Positions 1-6,766 of a DNA stretch of 23,017 nucleotides are shown here, piece after piece. The first letter of the stretch is position 1, and every line of letters starts with the position of its first letter. The position numbers and the translations under genes are program-made. Source of the DNA: an uncultured Bacillota bacterium (GTDB lineage: Bacteria; Bacillota; Clostridia; Peptostreptococcales; Anaerovoracaceae). Location: assembly GCA_946631075.1 (NCBI GenBank), contig CAMOZS010000005.1:1-23017 (forward strand), in the 5' to 3' direction. The notes under the pieces are model-generated. The model searched no databases and was not told the DNA's origin. It saw nothing but the letters and a program-made list of their open reading frames with translations.

Positions 1-554
1 TGTCCACCATGACGGGAAGCTTCAGCGCGGTCGCCCAGAACATGAGCGTGCAGCGTCTCTACGAGAAGGCTCTGGACCAGGTGATGGTATCGCCCACACC
101 CCTCTGGCAGTTCATCCTGGGCCAGGTCATCGGCGGGAGCCTGCGGGGCATGTACGCCGGCTGCATGATCCTGCTTCTGACCATGCCCGTACGGACGGGA
201 CTGATCTTCAACGGTCTTTCCTTCATGATCATGTTCCTCAACGGGACGGTGTTCGCCACCCTGGCCCTGGTGCTCTCATTCCTGGCCAAGAGCTACACGG
301 ACGCCCCCCGTTATACGGCTTACATCATCACCCCCATGTCCTTCCTGTGCAACACATTCTTCTCCACCGACGCGATGCCGATGGGGATCCGCCAGGTAGT
401 AGCGGCTCTGCCCCTGTCCCAGACCAGCGGCATGATCCGGGGGATCTCGGACGGGACCGGTTATTCCCCCTGGGGAGTGGTCATACTGATCGCCTATCTG
501 GTCTGCTTCTCCCTGATCTCGGTGGGATTTATCTATAAGAAGAAGAATCTGTAG
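1..554 (+). CDS. ABC-2 type transporter permease, C-terminal part (5'-truncated by window edge)
   Basis: This is the last ~183 codons of an integral membrane permease of the ABC-2 type; the reading frame is open to the window edge, so the true start is upstream. The visible protein has about four or five hydrophobic segments, including one around window codons 35-60, one at 68-90, one near 104-120 and a last one at about 153-175 ending in a short basic cytoplasmic tail (YKKKNL). The segment after the fourth helix, with a TDAMP...ALPLSQTSGMIRG pattern, resembles the conserved C-terminal region of NodJ/DrrB-like exporters. These permeases pair with a separate ATPase, which would lie upstream. 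The stop codon overlaps the ribosome binding site of cbiK, so it is probably co-transcribed with the tetrapyrrole genes. The substrate cannot be told; haem or porphyrin export is only a guess from context. Confidence 0.8.
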   Translation, partial: STMTGSFSAVAQNMSVQRLYEKALDQVMVSPTPLWQFILGQVIGGSLRGMYAGCMILLLTMPVRTGLIFNGLSFMIMFLNGTVFATLALVLSFLAKSYTDAPRYTAYIITPMSFLCNTFFSTDAMPMGIRQVVAALPLSQTSGMIRGISDGTGYSPWGVVILIAYLVCFSLISVGFIYKKKNL

Positions 555-563
555 GAGGTTTTC

Positions 564-1382
564 ATGCAAAGGCTGGACAAAGCGCTGCTGGTCGTCAGCT
601 TCGGAACGACCCACGAAGAGACAAGGGCCCGGACCATCGACGCCATAGAGGAAGATCTGGCGAAGACCTTCCCGGACCGCAGGCTCTACCGGGGATGGAC
701 CAGCAGGATGATCGTGAAGCGGCTTCGGGACCGGGGAGCATCTGTGGATACCCTGGAGGATGCCCTGCAGAGGATACAGGAAGACGGGATCCGTGACCTT
801 CTGGTCCAGCCCACCCATATGATCACCGGCGCGGAAAACGACCGGATGATGGAGGCGCTCAGAGGACAGGCCGGCGGTTTTGACCGGATCCTGGCAGGCC
901 AGCCTTTGCTCTGCACAGAGGAAGACCGGGAGCGCCTGGCCAAAGCCCTGGCGGAGGAACTGCTGGGCGCCGGCCCGGGCAGGGAAGCAGGTCCGGAAGC
1001 GGCTGGCTGCCAGGCCCTGATCCTGATGGGCCACGGCTCTGCCAACAAACCTGAGGCCAACCGGATCTACGAAGCCATGCAGGAGACCTTCCGCCGGCTG
1101 GGATACAGCAATGTGTTCGTGGCGACGGTAGAGGGAAAGCCGGCACTGGACGACGTCCTGCCGGCCCTGGGATCACCTGATACAGTCGTGCTGGCCCCCC
1201 TGATGATCGTCGCGGGCGACCACGCCAAAAATGATATGGCCGGCCCGGAGGAGGACTCCTGGAAGAGCCGGCTGGAAGCGATGGGCCTGCAGGTGAGGCC
1301 TGTGCTCCGGGGTCTGGGGGAATACCGGGCAGTCCGGGAAATGCTGGCAGACCATGCTCAGTCAGCGGCGCCGGTCAGATGA
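564..1382 (+). CDS. cbiK: Sirohydrochlorin cobaltochelatase, CbiK type
   Basis: This is a 272-aa cytoplasmic chelatase predicted to insert Co2+ (or possibly Fe2+) into sirohydrochlorin, an early step of anaerobic cobalamin synthesis. The N-terminus (ALLVVSFGTTHEETR) is the CbiK signature. The expected metal-site residues are present: His157 in LMGHGS, Glu190 in ATVEGKP and His220 in VAGDHAKNDM, in the same order as His/Glu/His in Salmonella CbiK. There is no signal peptide, unlike the periplasmic CbiK of some sulfate reducers. The start is set by AGGAGG at 553-558, overlapping the upstream stop. The precorrin-2 dehydrogenase encoded nearby lacks a chelatase domain, so CbiK is the only chelatase in the cluster and may also serve siroheme synthesis. 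The family call is firm; the metal preference is inferred. Confidence 0.95.
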   Translation: MQRLDKALLVVSFGTTHEETRARTIDAIEEDLAKTFPDRRLYRGWTSRMIVKRLRDRGASVDTLEDALQRIQEDGIRDLLVQPTHMITGAENDRMMEALRGQAGGFDRILAGQPLLCTEEDRERLAKALAEELLGAGPGREAGPEAAGCQALILMGHGSANKPEANRIYEAMQETFRRLGYSNVFVATVEGKPALDDVLPALGSPDTVVLAPLMIVAGDHAKNDMAGPEEDSWKSRLEAMGLQVRPVLRGLGEYRAVREMLADHAQSAAPVR

Positions 1383-1410
1383 GCCGGCCAGAGAAAGAAG
1401 GAAACCGTAA

Positions 1411-2565
1411 ATGTTGAAGGAAGCCGGAAAACTGCATATGGGACCAATGGGCAGGGATCTGATCGCGGCTCTTGTTTGCGCGCTCCTGATCATCTGTCTG
1501 GGACCGGCTCCCGCGTACGGGGCGGAAGGCTACGATCAGGTGGCTTCGGCGGCCCAGTCGGCTTCTATGAAGGAAGTGAAAAGCTACGGCATGATCCCGG
1601 TCCGGGCGGCGGACATCAACGAAGGTTCATATAAGATCGAGGTCCGCACATCCTCCTCCTTCTTCCGGGTGGACAGGGCTGTCCTCCATGTGAAGGACGG
1701 GAAGATGACGGCAGACCTGACCATGTCCAGCACCAGCTACAAGTTCGTCTATCCGGGAAAGGCGGAAGAGGCGGCAGCGGCGGACCTGGACTCATACATC
1801 AAACTGAAGGAAAGGGATGGGCAGGGCAGCTTCACCCTCCGGGTCGGCGGCCTCAACGAGGAGATCCCCTGCGCGGCTTTCAGCAAGAAAAAGAAGTGCT
1901 GGTATGACCGGAACATCCTTCTGGACGCGGGGACCCTGCCTCGGGAGGCTCTGAAGATCGCCCTTCCCGATTACGACAAGATCGATAAGGCGGTGGAAGC
2001 CTACGAGCAGGCTGAAGAAGGCGAAGGGGCCGGCGGCGGAGATCCCGGCGCAAAGGCTGGAGGAACTGCAGGCGCGGCCGGCGGGCAGGCTGCTTCAGAC
2101 CAGGACCTGACCTCCTATGAACCGGTAGCCCTGGACCTTGAAGACGGGGAGTATTCCATCCAGGTCAACATGGCCGGGGGAAGCGGAAGGGCATCGGTAT
2201 CCACCCCCACCTGGCTGATCATAAAGGACGGCAAGGCCTGGGCCAGTCTTCTCTGGTCCAGCAGCTACTACGACTATATGGTCGTCGGCGATAAGAAATA
2301 CGAAAACGAAACAAAGGACGGAGGCAACTCCACCTTCACCATCCCCATCGCGGTCATGGACGATCCTATGCCGGTGATCGCGGACACCACAGCCATGGGC
2401 GATCCGGTGGAGATCGAATACGAACTGACCTTCTACCGGGATTCCATCGGCGCAAAGAGCCAGATCCCCCAGGAGGCAGCCACCAATGTCCTGATCGTGG
2501 CCCTGATCATCATCGTGATCGGAGGAGTTTTGAACTTTGTGATCAAAAGGAGAAGAAAGCAGTGA
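1411..2565 (+). CDS. Membrane-anchored surface protein with two NEAT-like beta-sandwich domains
   Basis: This is a 384-aa exported protein. Residues 1-38 form a signal peptide (hydrophobic core 17-33, cleavage near AYG-AEG). Two related beta-rich domains follow, about 62-182 and 236-346, separated by a Glu/Gly/Ala-rich linker (200-232). A C-terminal membrane helix (358-377) ends in KRRRKQ, so the domains should sit outside, tethered to the membrane. Each domain has a G-Y-I-V opening, a V/I-KDGK-x-x-A/W strand and a serine-plus-tyrosine stretch (SSTSYKFVY at 106-114; WSSSYYDYM at 282-290). This resembles NEAT-type haem-binding modules, where tyrosines on a late strand bind haem iron. Its place between cbiK and the precorrin-2 dehydrogenase supports a haem or corrinoid role. 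AAGGA at 1398-1402 supports the ATG at 1411; its end overlaps the next start by 4 nt. Binding of a tetrapyrrole is inference. Confidence 0.75.
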   Translation: MLKEAGKLHMGPMGRDLIAALVCALLIICLGPAPAYGAEGYDQVASAAQSASMKEVKSYGMIPVRAADINEGSYKIEVRTSSSFFRVDRAVLHVKDGKMTADLTMSSTSYKFVYPGKAEEAAAADLDSYIKLKERDGQGSFTLRVGGLNEEIPCAAFSKKKKCWYDRNILLDAGTLPREALKIALPDYDKIDKAVEAYEQAEEGEGAGGGDPGAKAGGTAGAAGGQAASDQDLTSYEPVALDLEDGEYSIQVNMAGGSGRASVSTPTWLIIKDGKAWASLLWSSSYYDYMVVGDKKYENETKDGGNSTFTIPIAVMDDPMPVIADTTAMGDPVEIEYELTFYRDSIGAKSQIPQEAATNVLIVALIIIVIGGVLNFVIKRRRKQ

Positions 2566-3110
2566 CGAAGAAGCACACCCACTTTCCCATGTTCATCGAG
2601 TCCACCGGCAAAAAAGTCCTGGTCATCGGGGGAGGGAAGGTCGCAGAGCGAAGGATCCTGACCCTCAAGGAATTCGGGTTTGAGATCACGGTCATCTCGG
2701 AGACTCTGACGGAGACCCTGACCGCCCTGTCGGCGGAAGGCAGCTTCCTCTATCGCAGGGGCCGCTGCTTCGTCGAGGAGCCGGACAGTAGAAGACAGAC
2801 CCGGGGGACAGACGGAGCGGAGCCGGACGGGCCGGAGGATATCTGGATCGAGCTCTGGCCGGCGGACCTGCTTCTGGCCTGCACGGATGACCGGAGCCTG
2901 AACCGGCAGATCGGGGAATTCGGCCGCAGAAGGGGCATCCCCGTCAATGTCTGCGACGCCCGGGAGGAATCCACATTCTGGTTCCCGGCCATCGCCCTGA
3001 ATGATGAGCTGACCATGGGACTTGTGGGCAGCGGTAAGTCACACGGTACCGTAAGAAAAGCGGCGGCGGCGCTGCGGAAGATCATAGAAGAAAGGTCGTA
3101 TGAGAAATGA
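2562..3110 (+). CDS. sirC: Precorrin-2 dehydrogenase (short SirC/Met8-like, no chelatase domain)
   Basis: This 182-aa cytoplasmic enzyme is predicted to oxidise precorrin-2 to sirohydrochlorin with NAD+. The N-terminus shows the family layout: FPMFIEStGKKVLVIGGGKVAERR (Rossmann glycine motif at 22-28), then LLACTDDRSLNRQI (103-117), whose aspartates match the catalytic/NAD region of Met8p and CysG. VNVCDA...STFWFPA (128-143) follows, then a short helical C-terminus with GSGKSHGTVRKA. The start is GTG at 2562, preceded by AGGAG (2549-2553) and overlapping the previous stop as GTGA. Residues ~70-98 form an acidic, Arg-rich insertion that most relatives lack. The protein ends before any chelatase or methyltransferase part, and both of those activities are supplied by neighbouring genes. 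Confidence 0.9.
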   Translation: MTKKHTHFPMFIESTGKKVLVIGGGKVAERRILTLKEFGFEITVISETLTETLTALSAEGSFLYRRGRCFVEEPDSRRQTRGTDGAEPDGPEDIWIELWPADLLLACTDDRSLNRQIGEFGRRRGIPVNVCDAREESTFWFPAIALNDELTMGLVGSGKSHGTVRKAAAALRKIIEERSYEK

Positions 3111-3979
3111 AGATCAGAGTAGGAAGCAGGGAAAGCAGTCTGGCCGTGATCCAGTCGGAGATGTTGATGGATGCCATCCGCCGGTATGATGATTCCATCG
3201 AACTGGAGCTGGTCACCATGAAGACAAAAGGCGACCGGATCCTGGACAGGAATCTGGACAAGATCGGAGGCAAGGGCCTCTTCATCAAGGAGCTGGAGAT
3301 CGCTCTGGTGGAGGAGAGGGTAGACCTGACGGTCCACTGCGTCAAGGACATGACCATGGATGTCCCCGAGGAGCTGCCCATCCTGGCGGTCTCAGAGAGG
3401 GAGGACCCCCGGGACGCCCTGATCCTGCCTGAGGGAGTGGACTACCTGGACCTGTCCAAACCGGTTGGATGCTCATCGAACCGGAGGATCGTACAGTTTC
3501 AGAAGATGTATCCTCAGGCCCGGTTCGTGCCCATGCGGGGGAATATCCAGACCAGACTGGCCAAGCTGGACAGCGGTGAGTACGCCGCCACCATGCTGGC
3601 CGTGGCAGGGCTCAAAAGAGCGGGCCTGGAGCACAGGATCAGCCGGATCTTCGAACCGGAGGAAATGGTCCCGGCATGCGGACAGGGCGTCCTGGCCGTT
3701 CAGGGAAGGGCAGGGCAGAAAGCGTCCTTCCTGAAGAAGTTTGCCGATATCGACGCCTGGCGGGCCTGCCTTTGCGAGAGGAGCTTCGTCAGGACGCTGG
3801 GAGGTGGATGCACAGAACCGATCGCAGCCTACGCCCGGACCGAGGGGGACCGGATCTTCCTGACCGGGCTCAACCTGGATGCTCAGGGAAAGCCCTTCAC
3901 CAGATCCATCGAGGCCGCGGCGCCTACGGACGCCGACTGTATCGCCCTGGGGCGGGAGCTGGCCCTGGCGATGAAATAA
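3107..3979 (+). CDS. hemC: Hydroxymethylbilane synthase (porphobilinogen deaminase)
   Basis: This 290-aa enzyme joins four porphobilinogens into hydroxymethylbilane in the cytoplasm. Family landmarks are all visible: the N-terminal IRVGSRESSLAVIQ, MKTKGDRILD (38-47), GGKGLFIKELE (54-64), the catalytic aspartate Asp81 in HCVKDM, the substrate-binding arginines in GCSSNRR (121-127) and MRGNIQTRL, and the dipyrromethane cofactor cysteine Cys235 in LGGGCTEP. Length is slightly short for the family (about 300-313) but nothing essential is missing. Its ATG overlaps the preceding stop (ATGA), indicating translational coupling. It feeds the HemD domain of the next gene. Confidence 0.97.
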   Translation: MKIRVGSRESSLAVIQSEMLMDAIRRYDDSIELELVTMKTKGDRILDRNLDKIGGKGLFIKELEIALVEERVDLTVHCVKDMTMDVPEELPILAVSEREDPRDALILPEGVDYLDLSKPVGCSSNRRIVQFQKMYPQARFVPMRGNIQTRLAKLDSGEYAATMLAVAGLKRAGLEHRISRIFEPEEMVPACGQGVLAVQGRAGQKASFLKKFADIDAWRACLCERSFVRTLGGGCTEPIAAYARTEGDRIFLTGLNLDAQGKPFTRSIEAAAPTDADCIALGRELALAMK

Positions 3980-4006
3980 GTATGGCACAGTTTTGAGGAG
4001 ACAAGC

Positions 4007-5623
4007 ATGAGTGGTAAAGTATATCTGGTCGGAGCGGGACCCGGAGACGGGGGCCTGATGACCATCAAGGGACGGGACCTGCTCCGCGGGGCGGACGTTG
4101 TGGTCTACGACCGGCTGGTGGGCAGAGAAGTCATGGAGATGATCCCGGCCGGGGCCCAGCGGATCGACGTCGGCAAGAACGCCGGACGTCACCCGGTGCC
4201 CCAGAATGAGATCAATGAGATCCTGGCGGCCTGCGCAAAGGCTGGCAAGACGGTCGTGCGGCTGAAGGGAGGAGATCCCTTCGTGTTCGGCCGGGGAGGA
4301 GAGGAACTGGAATATCTGGCTGACCAGGGCATCGAATTTGAAGAAGTGCCCGGGATCACCTCATCGATCGCGGCGGCGGCCTACGCAGGGATCCCTGTCA
4401 CCCACAGGGACTTCTGTTCTTCCCTGCATATCATCACGGGCCATGCCAGAGCGGGCAAGGAACTGGATCTGGACTTTGAAGCCCTGGCCCGGATGGGAGG
4501 GACTCTGGTCTTTCTGATGAGCGTGGCTACCATCGGCAGGATCGCGGAGGGTCTGCTGGAGGCGGGTATGGACCCCGCCATGCCCTGCGCGGTAATAGAG
4601 AACGGGACCATGCCCCGGCAGAGAAAGATCGTTTCGGTGCTTTCGGAGATCGCCGGCGAGGTCAGAAAACAGAAGGTCCACTCCCCGGCAGCCATCCTGG
4701 TGGGCCGGGTATGTACCCTGTCGGACAGGTTCGACTGGGTGAGCAAAAGACCTCTGCAGGGACAGAGGATCCTGGTGACCCAGCCTCAGGCCAGAAGCTC
4801 GCGCCTGGCGGAGGGACTGAGAAGACTCGGTGCCGAGGCCATGCTCTATCCCTGTATCGAGACGGCCCCCATCCGTCCGCTGAGCATTCCGGAAGGCATG
4901 GGCGATGACCCCTTTGACACCCTGGTCTTTACCAGCGCGGAAGGGGTCCGGTCCTACTGCTCCTGGCTGCTGGAGGAGGGACGGGACGTCCGGACCCTGG
5001 CCGGCAAGAGGATCGCCTGCATCGGCAGCGCGACGGCGGCAGCCCTTAAGGGATACGGACTGCAGGCGGATTTCGTTCCCTCGGTATATAACGGCAGAGT
5101 CCTGGGCGAGGAAATGGTGTCCGGCGGCTTTGTCGATGAAAACAGCCGGGTGCTGCTGCTGAGGACTGCGGCTGCGTCCCGCGATGTGACGGACGTTCTG
5201 GCGGAGGCCGGCATCCCCTATGAGGATGTCCCCGTTTACGAGACGACCATCCTGAAGCAGGAGCCCCTGGAGGATATGGGCCAGTTCGACCTGGTATCCT
5301 TCACCAGCAGGAGCTGCGTCACCGGCTTCGTCCAGTCTCAGGGCAGGACGGATTTCACTGGAGTCAAAGCCCTCTGCATAGGCGAGAAGACAGCCGAAGA
5401 GGCTGCAAAATACGGTTTCGAATGCATCATCTCCGGGACGGCAACGATCGAAAGCATGCTGGACAAGGCTGCTCATCCGGACCCGGAGGAGGGAAAGGGT
5501 CTTCCCGGATGCGAAGAGGAAGAGGGGAAGAAGAGACCCCGGCAGACAGAGGCCGAGGCGCCCGAATCCCTGTGTGACCGGCACCCGCATATCGTCCGCG
5601 GAAGTCCATCCGATGAAGCGTAA
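4007..5623 (+). CDS. cobA: Fused uroporphyrinogen-III C-methyltransferase / uroporphyrinogen-III synthase (CobA-HemD)
   Basis: This 538-aa bifunctional enzyme has two parts. Residues ~1-245 are the SAM-dependent methyltransferase (VGAGPGDGGLMTIKG at 8-22, KGGDPFVFGRGGEE at 87-100, VPGITSS at 114-120, GIPVTHR at 128-134, GTLVFLM at 165-171), making precorrin-2. Residues ~248-488 are uroporphyrinogen-III synthase (ILVTQPQ..., LVFTSAEGV, LLLRTAAASRDVTDVLAEAG, LVSFTSRSC, IGEKTAEEA), which closes hydroxymethylbilane. This fusion is common in Clostridia. GAGGAG at 3994-3999 sets the start. The last ~50 residues form a charged, Glu/Lys/Arg-rich tail with no recognised domain. With HemC upstream, the gene directs flux toward siroheme and cobalamin. 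Confidence 0.96.
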   Translation: MSGKVYLVGAGPGDGGLMTIKGRDLLRGADVVVYDRLVGREVMEMIPAGAQRIDVGKNAGRHPVPQNEINEILAACAKAGKTVVRLKGGDPFVFGRGGEELEYLADQGIEFEEVPGITSSIAAAAYAGIPVTHRDFCSSLHIITGHARAGKELDLDFEALARMGGTLVFLMSVATIGRIAEGLLEAGMDPAMPCAVIENGTMPRQRKIVSVLSEIAGEVRKQKVHSPAAILVGRVCTLSDRFDWVSKRPLQGQRILVTQPQARSSRLAEGLRRLGAEAMLYPCIETAPIRPLSIPEGMGDDPFDTLVFTSAEGVRSYCSWLLEEGRDVRTLAGKRIACIGSATAAALKGYGLQADFVPSVYNGRVLGEEMVSGGFVDENSRVLLLRTAAASRDVTDVLAEAGIPYEDVPVYETTILKQEPLEDMGQFDLVSFTSRSCVTGFVQSQGRTDFTGVKALCIGEKTAEEAAKYGFECIISGTATIESMLDKAAHPDPEEGKGLPGCEEEEGKKRPRQTEAEAPESLCDRHPHIVRGSPSDEA

Positions 5624-5665
5624 AGGATTACGTTATCGTTTGGATCTACTGTGGAGAATATGAAT

Positions 5666-6325
5666 ATGACAGAACAAGCAATTGCGACAAAGAAAAAAAT
5701 GACATCCGTAGAACTGGCCATGTGCGGTCTGTTCGTGGCCCTGGTCGTCATCGGGGCTTATATCAAGATCATGATCCCCATCGGACCCTTCGCGGTCACC
5801 TTTTCCCTGCAGTTCCTGTTCTCGCTGATGGCAGGACTGCTTATGGGACCGAAGAAGGGCGGGATCGCTCTGGCGGTCTATCTGATCTTGGGCCTGATCG
5901 GCCTTCCGGTATTCGCCCACGGGGGCGGGCTGGGCTATATCCTGCGTCCCACCTTCGGTTTCCTGATCGGATTTCTGGGCGCGGCGATCCTGTCTGGCCT
6001 GGTGAAGAAGAAGCTGACGAAGAACACCTTCATGGCCTATCTGATCGCGGCCTTCTGCGGAGAGCTGATCTACTACCTCTTCGGCCTGATCTACTACTAT
6101 ATCTTCTTCAACTATGTCATCACCGACGGAGGAGTGATCGGGGTGAATGAGCTGCTGGTGGTCTGGTGCTTCAGCACCTTCGTGCCGGACTTCTGCCTGG
6201 CTGTCCTGGCTGCTTTCCTGAGCAAACGGCTGGCCCCCTTCATGCCCCAGTCCATGCGTCAGGTGAACCGCAAAATAACCGACCAGTCTGCGAATGCGGT
6301 TGACGAAGAGCCGGAGAATGAATAG
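5666..6325 (+). CDS. bioY: BioY-family ECF transporter S component (biotin uptake)
   Basis: This ~219-aa integral membrane protein has about six hydrophobic helices and is the substrate-binding subunit of an energy-coupling-factor importer. BioY hallmarks are clear: PIGPFAVTFSLQFLFSLMAGLLMGPKKG near the N-terminus, the LILGLIGLPVFA segment, and the GGGLGYILRPTFGFLIGF loop-helix that lines the biotin pocket in this family. No ATPase or EcfT gene is adjacent, so it would use a shared ECF module or work alone. GTG 5651, ATG 5660 and ATG 5666 are in-frame starts; GGAGA at 5653-5657 is 8 nt from ATG 5666 and only 2 nt from ATG 5660, so 5666 is preferred. It follows cobA-hemD by about 40 nt without a visible promoter. 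Biotin is the default substrate; its place in a corrin cluster leaves some doubt. Confidence 0.85.
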   Translation: MTEQAIATKKKMTSVELAMCGLFVALVVIGAYIKIMIPIGPFAVTFSLQFLFSLMAGLLMGPKKGGIALAVYLILGLIGLPVFAHGGGLGYILRPTFGFLIGFLGAAILSGLVKKKLTKNTFMAYLIAAFCGELIYYLFGLIYYYIFFNYVITDGGVIGVNELLVVWCFSTFVPDFCLAVLAAFLSKRLAPFMPQSMRQVNRKITDQSANAVDEEPENE

Positions 6326-6328
6326 AAT
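6300..6328 (+). promoter_or_regulatory. Sigma-A-type promoter for the riboswitch-controlled surface operon
   Basis: TTGACG (6300-6305) and TAGAAT (6323-6328) are separated by exactly 17 nt and each match the consensus at five of six positions. The promoter overlaps the last codons of bioY. A start site near 6335 would leave about 14 nt before the riboswitch P1 stem, which fits. It makes the surface operon independent of the tetrapyrrole cluster. Confidence 0.7.
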
Positions 6329-6348
6329 AGACTTAACTGGAGAAATAC

Positions 6349-6524
6349 ATTTCATGTTCTCCCATTGATTTGGGAGCTAAGAGGGAATCAGGAGAGAAGC
6401 CTGAGCGGTCCCGCCACTGTGTTTAGGGAGTCTGCATCCACGGCGAAAGCCGCCCACTGGTCCGACAGGACCGGGAAGGGGGATGACAGATGAGGATCTA
6501 TGAGCCAGGAGACCTGCATGGAAT
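6349..6524 (+). promoter_or_regulatory. Cobalamin (adenosylcobalamin-type) riboswitch 1
   Basis: The conserved cobalamin riboswitch core is readable end to end. Positions 6349-6356 and 6517-6524 pair as an 8-bp P1 stem with one wobble. TCTCCC...GGGAG forms P2 and leads into TAAGAGGGAA. AATCAGG...CCTGAGCGGTCCCGCCACTGTG is the P3/P4 core. CCACTGGTC...GACCGGGAAGG is the class-I peripheral module, and GAGCCAGGAGACCTGC (6502-6517) is the 3' B12 box. A hairpin follows at 6536-6554 in the position of P13. It lies ~150 nt before the start codon of the large LRR protein with a terminator between, so cobalamin should shut the operon off. Ligand class (adenosyl against methyl or aquo) is inferred from the peripheral module. 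Confidence 0.95.
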
Positions 6525-6564
6525 ATGGTTCTTGATCTGCGCGGAGAACGCAGAGGCGAGAGAG

Positions 6565-6629
6565 CGACACAAAAAGACAAAAACAGCGAAAACGGGCTGC
6601 GGTTTTATTGCCGCAGTCTTTTTGTGTCG
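6565..6629 (+). terminator. Intrinsic terminator, expression platform of riboswitch 1
   Basis: An inner stem GGGCTGCGG (6594-6602) / CCGCAGTCT (6611-6619), with some wobble pairs and an 8-nt loop, is followed by a T run. A perfect 14-bp outer pairing between CGACACAAAAAGAC (6565-6578) and GTCTTTTTGTGTCG (6616-6629) encloses it, with the A-tract facing the T-tract. It sits between the riboswitch and the first coding region, as expected for a transcriptional off-switch. Confidence 0.85.
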
Positions 6630-6676
6630 GATCGAGACAAAAAAACAAGTGCGTGCAAGAAGAAAGGAGAGAAGGC

Positions 6677-6766
6677 ATGAGAAGAAGAAGGATCATGACA
6701 TGGCTACTTGCCATGGTCATGGCACTGGCCCTTTTCGGTGTGGGAGCTGCTGCAGTATTCGGCGCT
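6677..6766 (+). repeat. Signal-peptide leader copy 1 (matches 12392-12481)
   Basis: These 30 codons match the start of the next gene: 19 of 30 codons are identical, including the ATG AGA AGA AGA AGG opening, the stretch encoding MVMALA and the final TTC GGC GCT. The ribosome binding site region (AAGAAAGGAG) is also shared. The mature proteins then diverge. Confidence 0.8.

Noticed and set aside
5480..5623. Start of a hemB-like sequence hidden in another frame of the CobA-HemD tail
   Set aside because: An RPRRP-like stretch in a shifted frame hinted at a HemB N-terminus, but the residues that follow do not match and the frame ends quickly.
6608..6676. Upstream in-frame ATG at 6608 as start of the LRR protein
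   Set aside because: It lies inside the terminator hairpin, has no binding site and would put 23 residues in front of a perfect signal peptide. ATG 6677 has AGGAG at the right distance.
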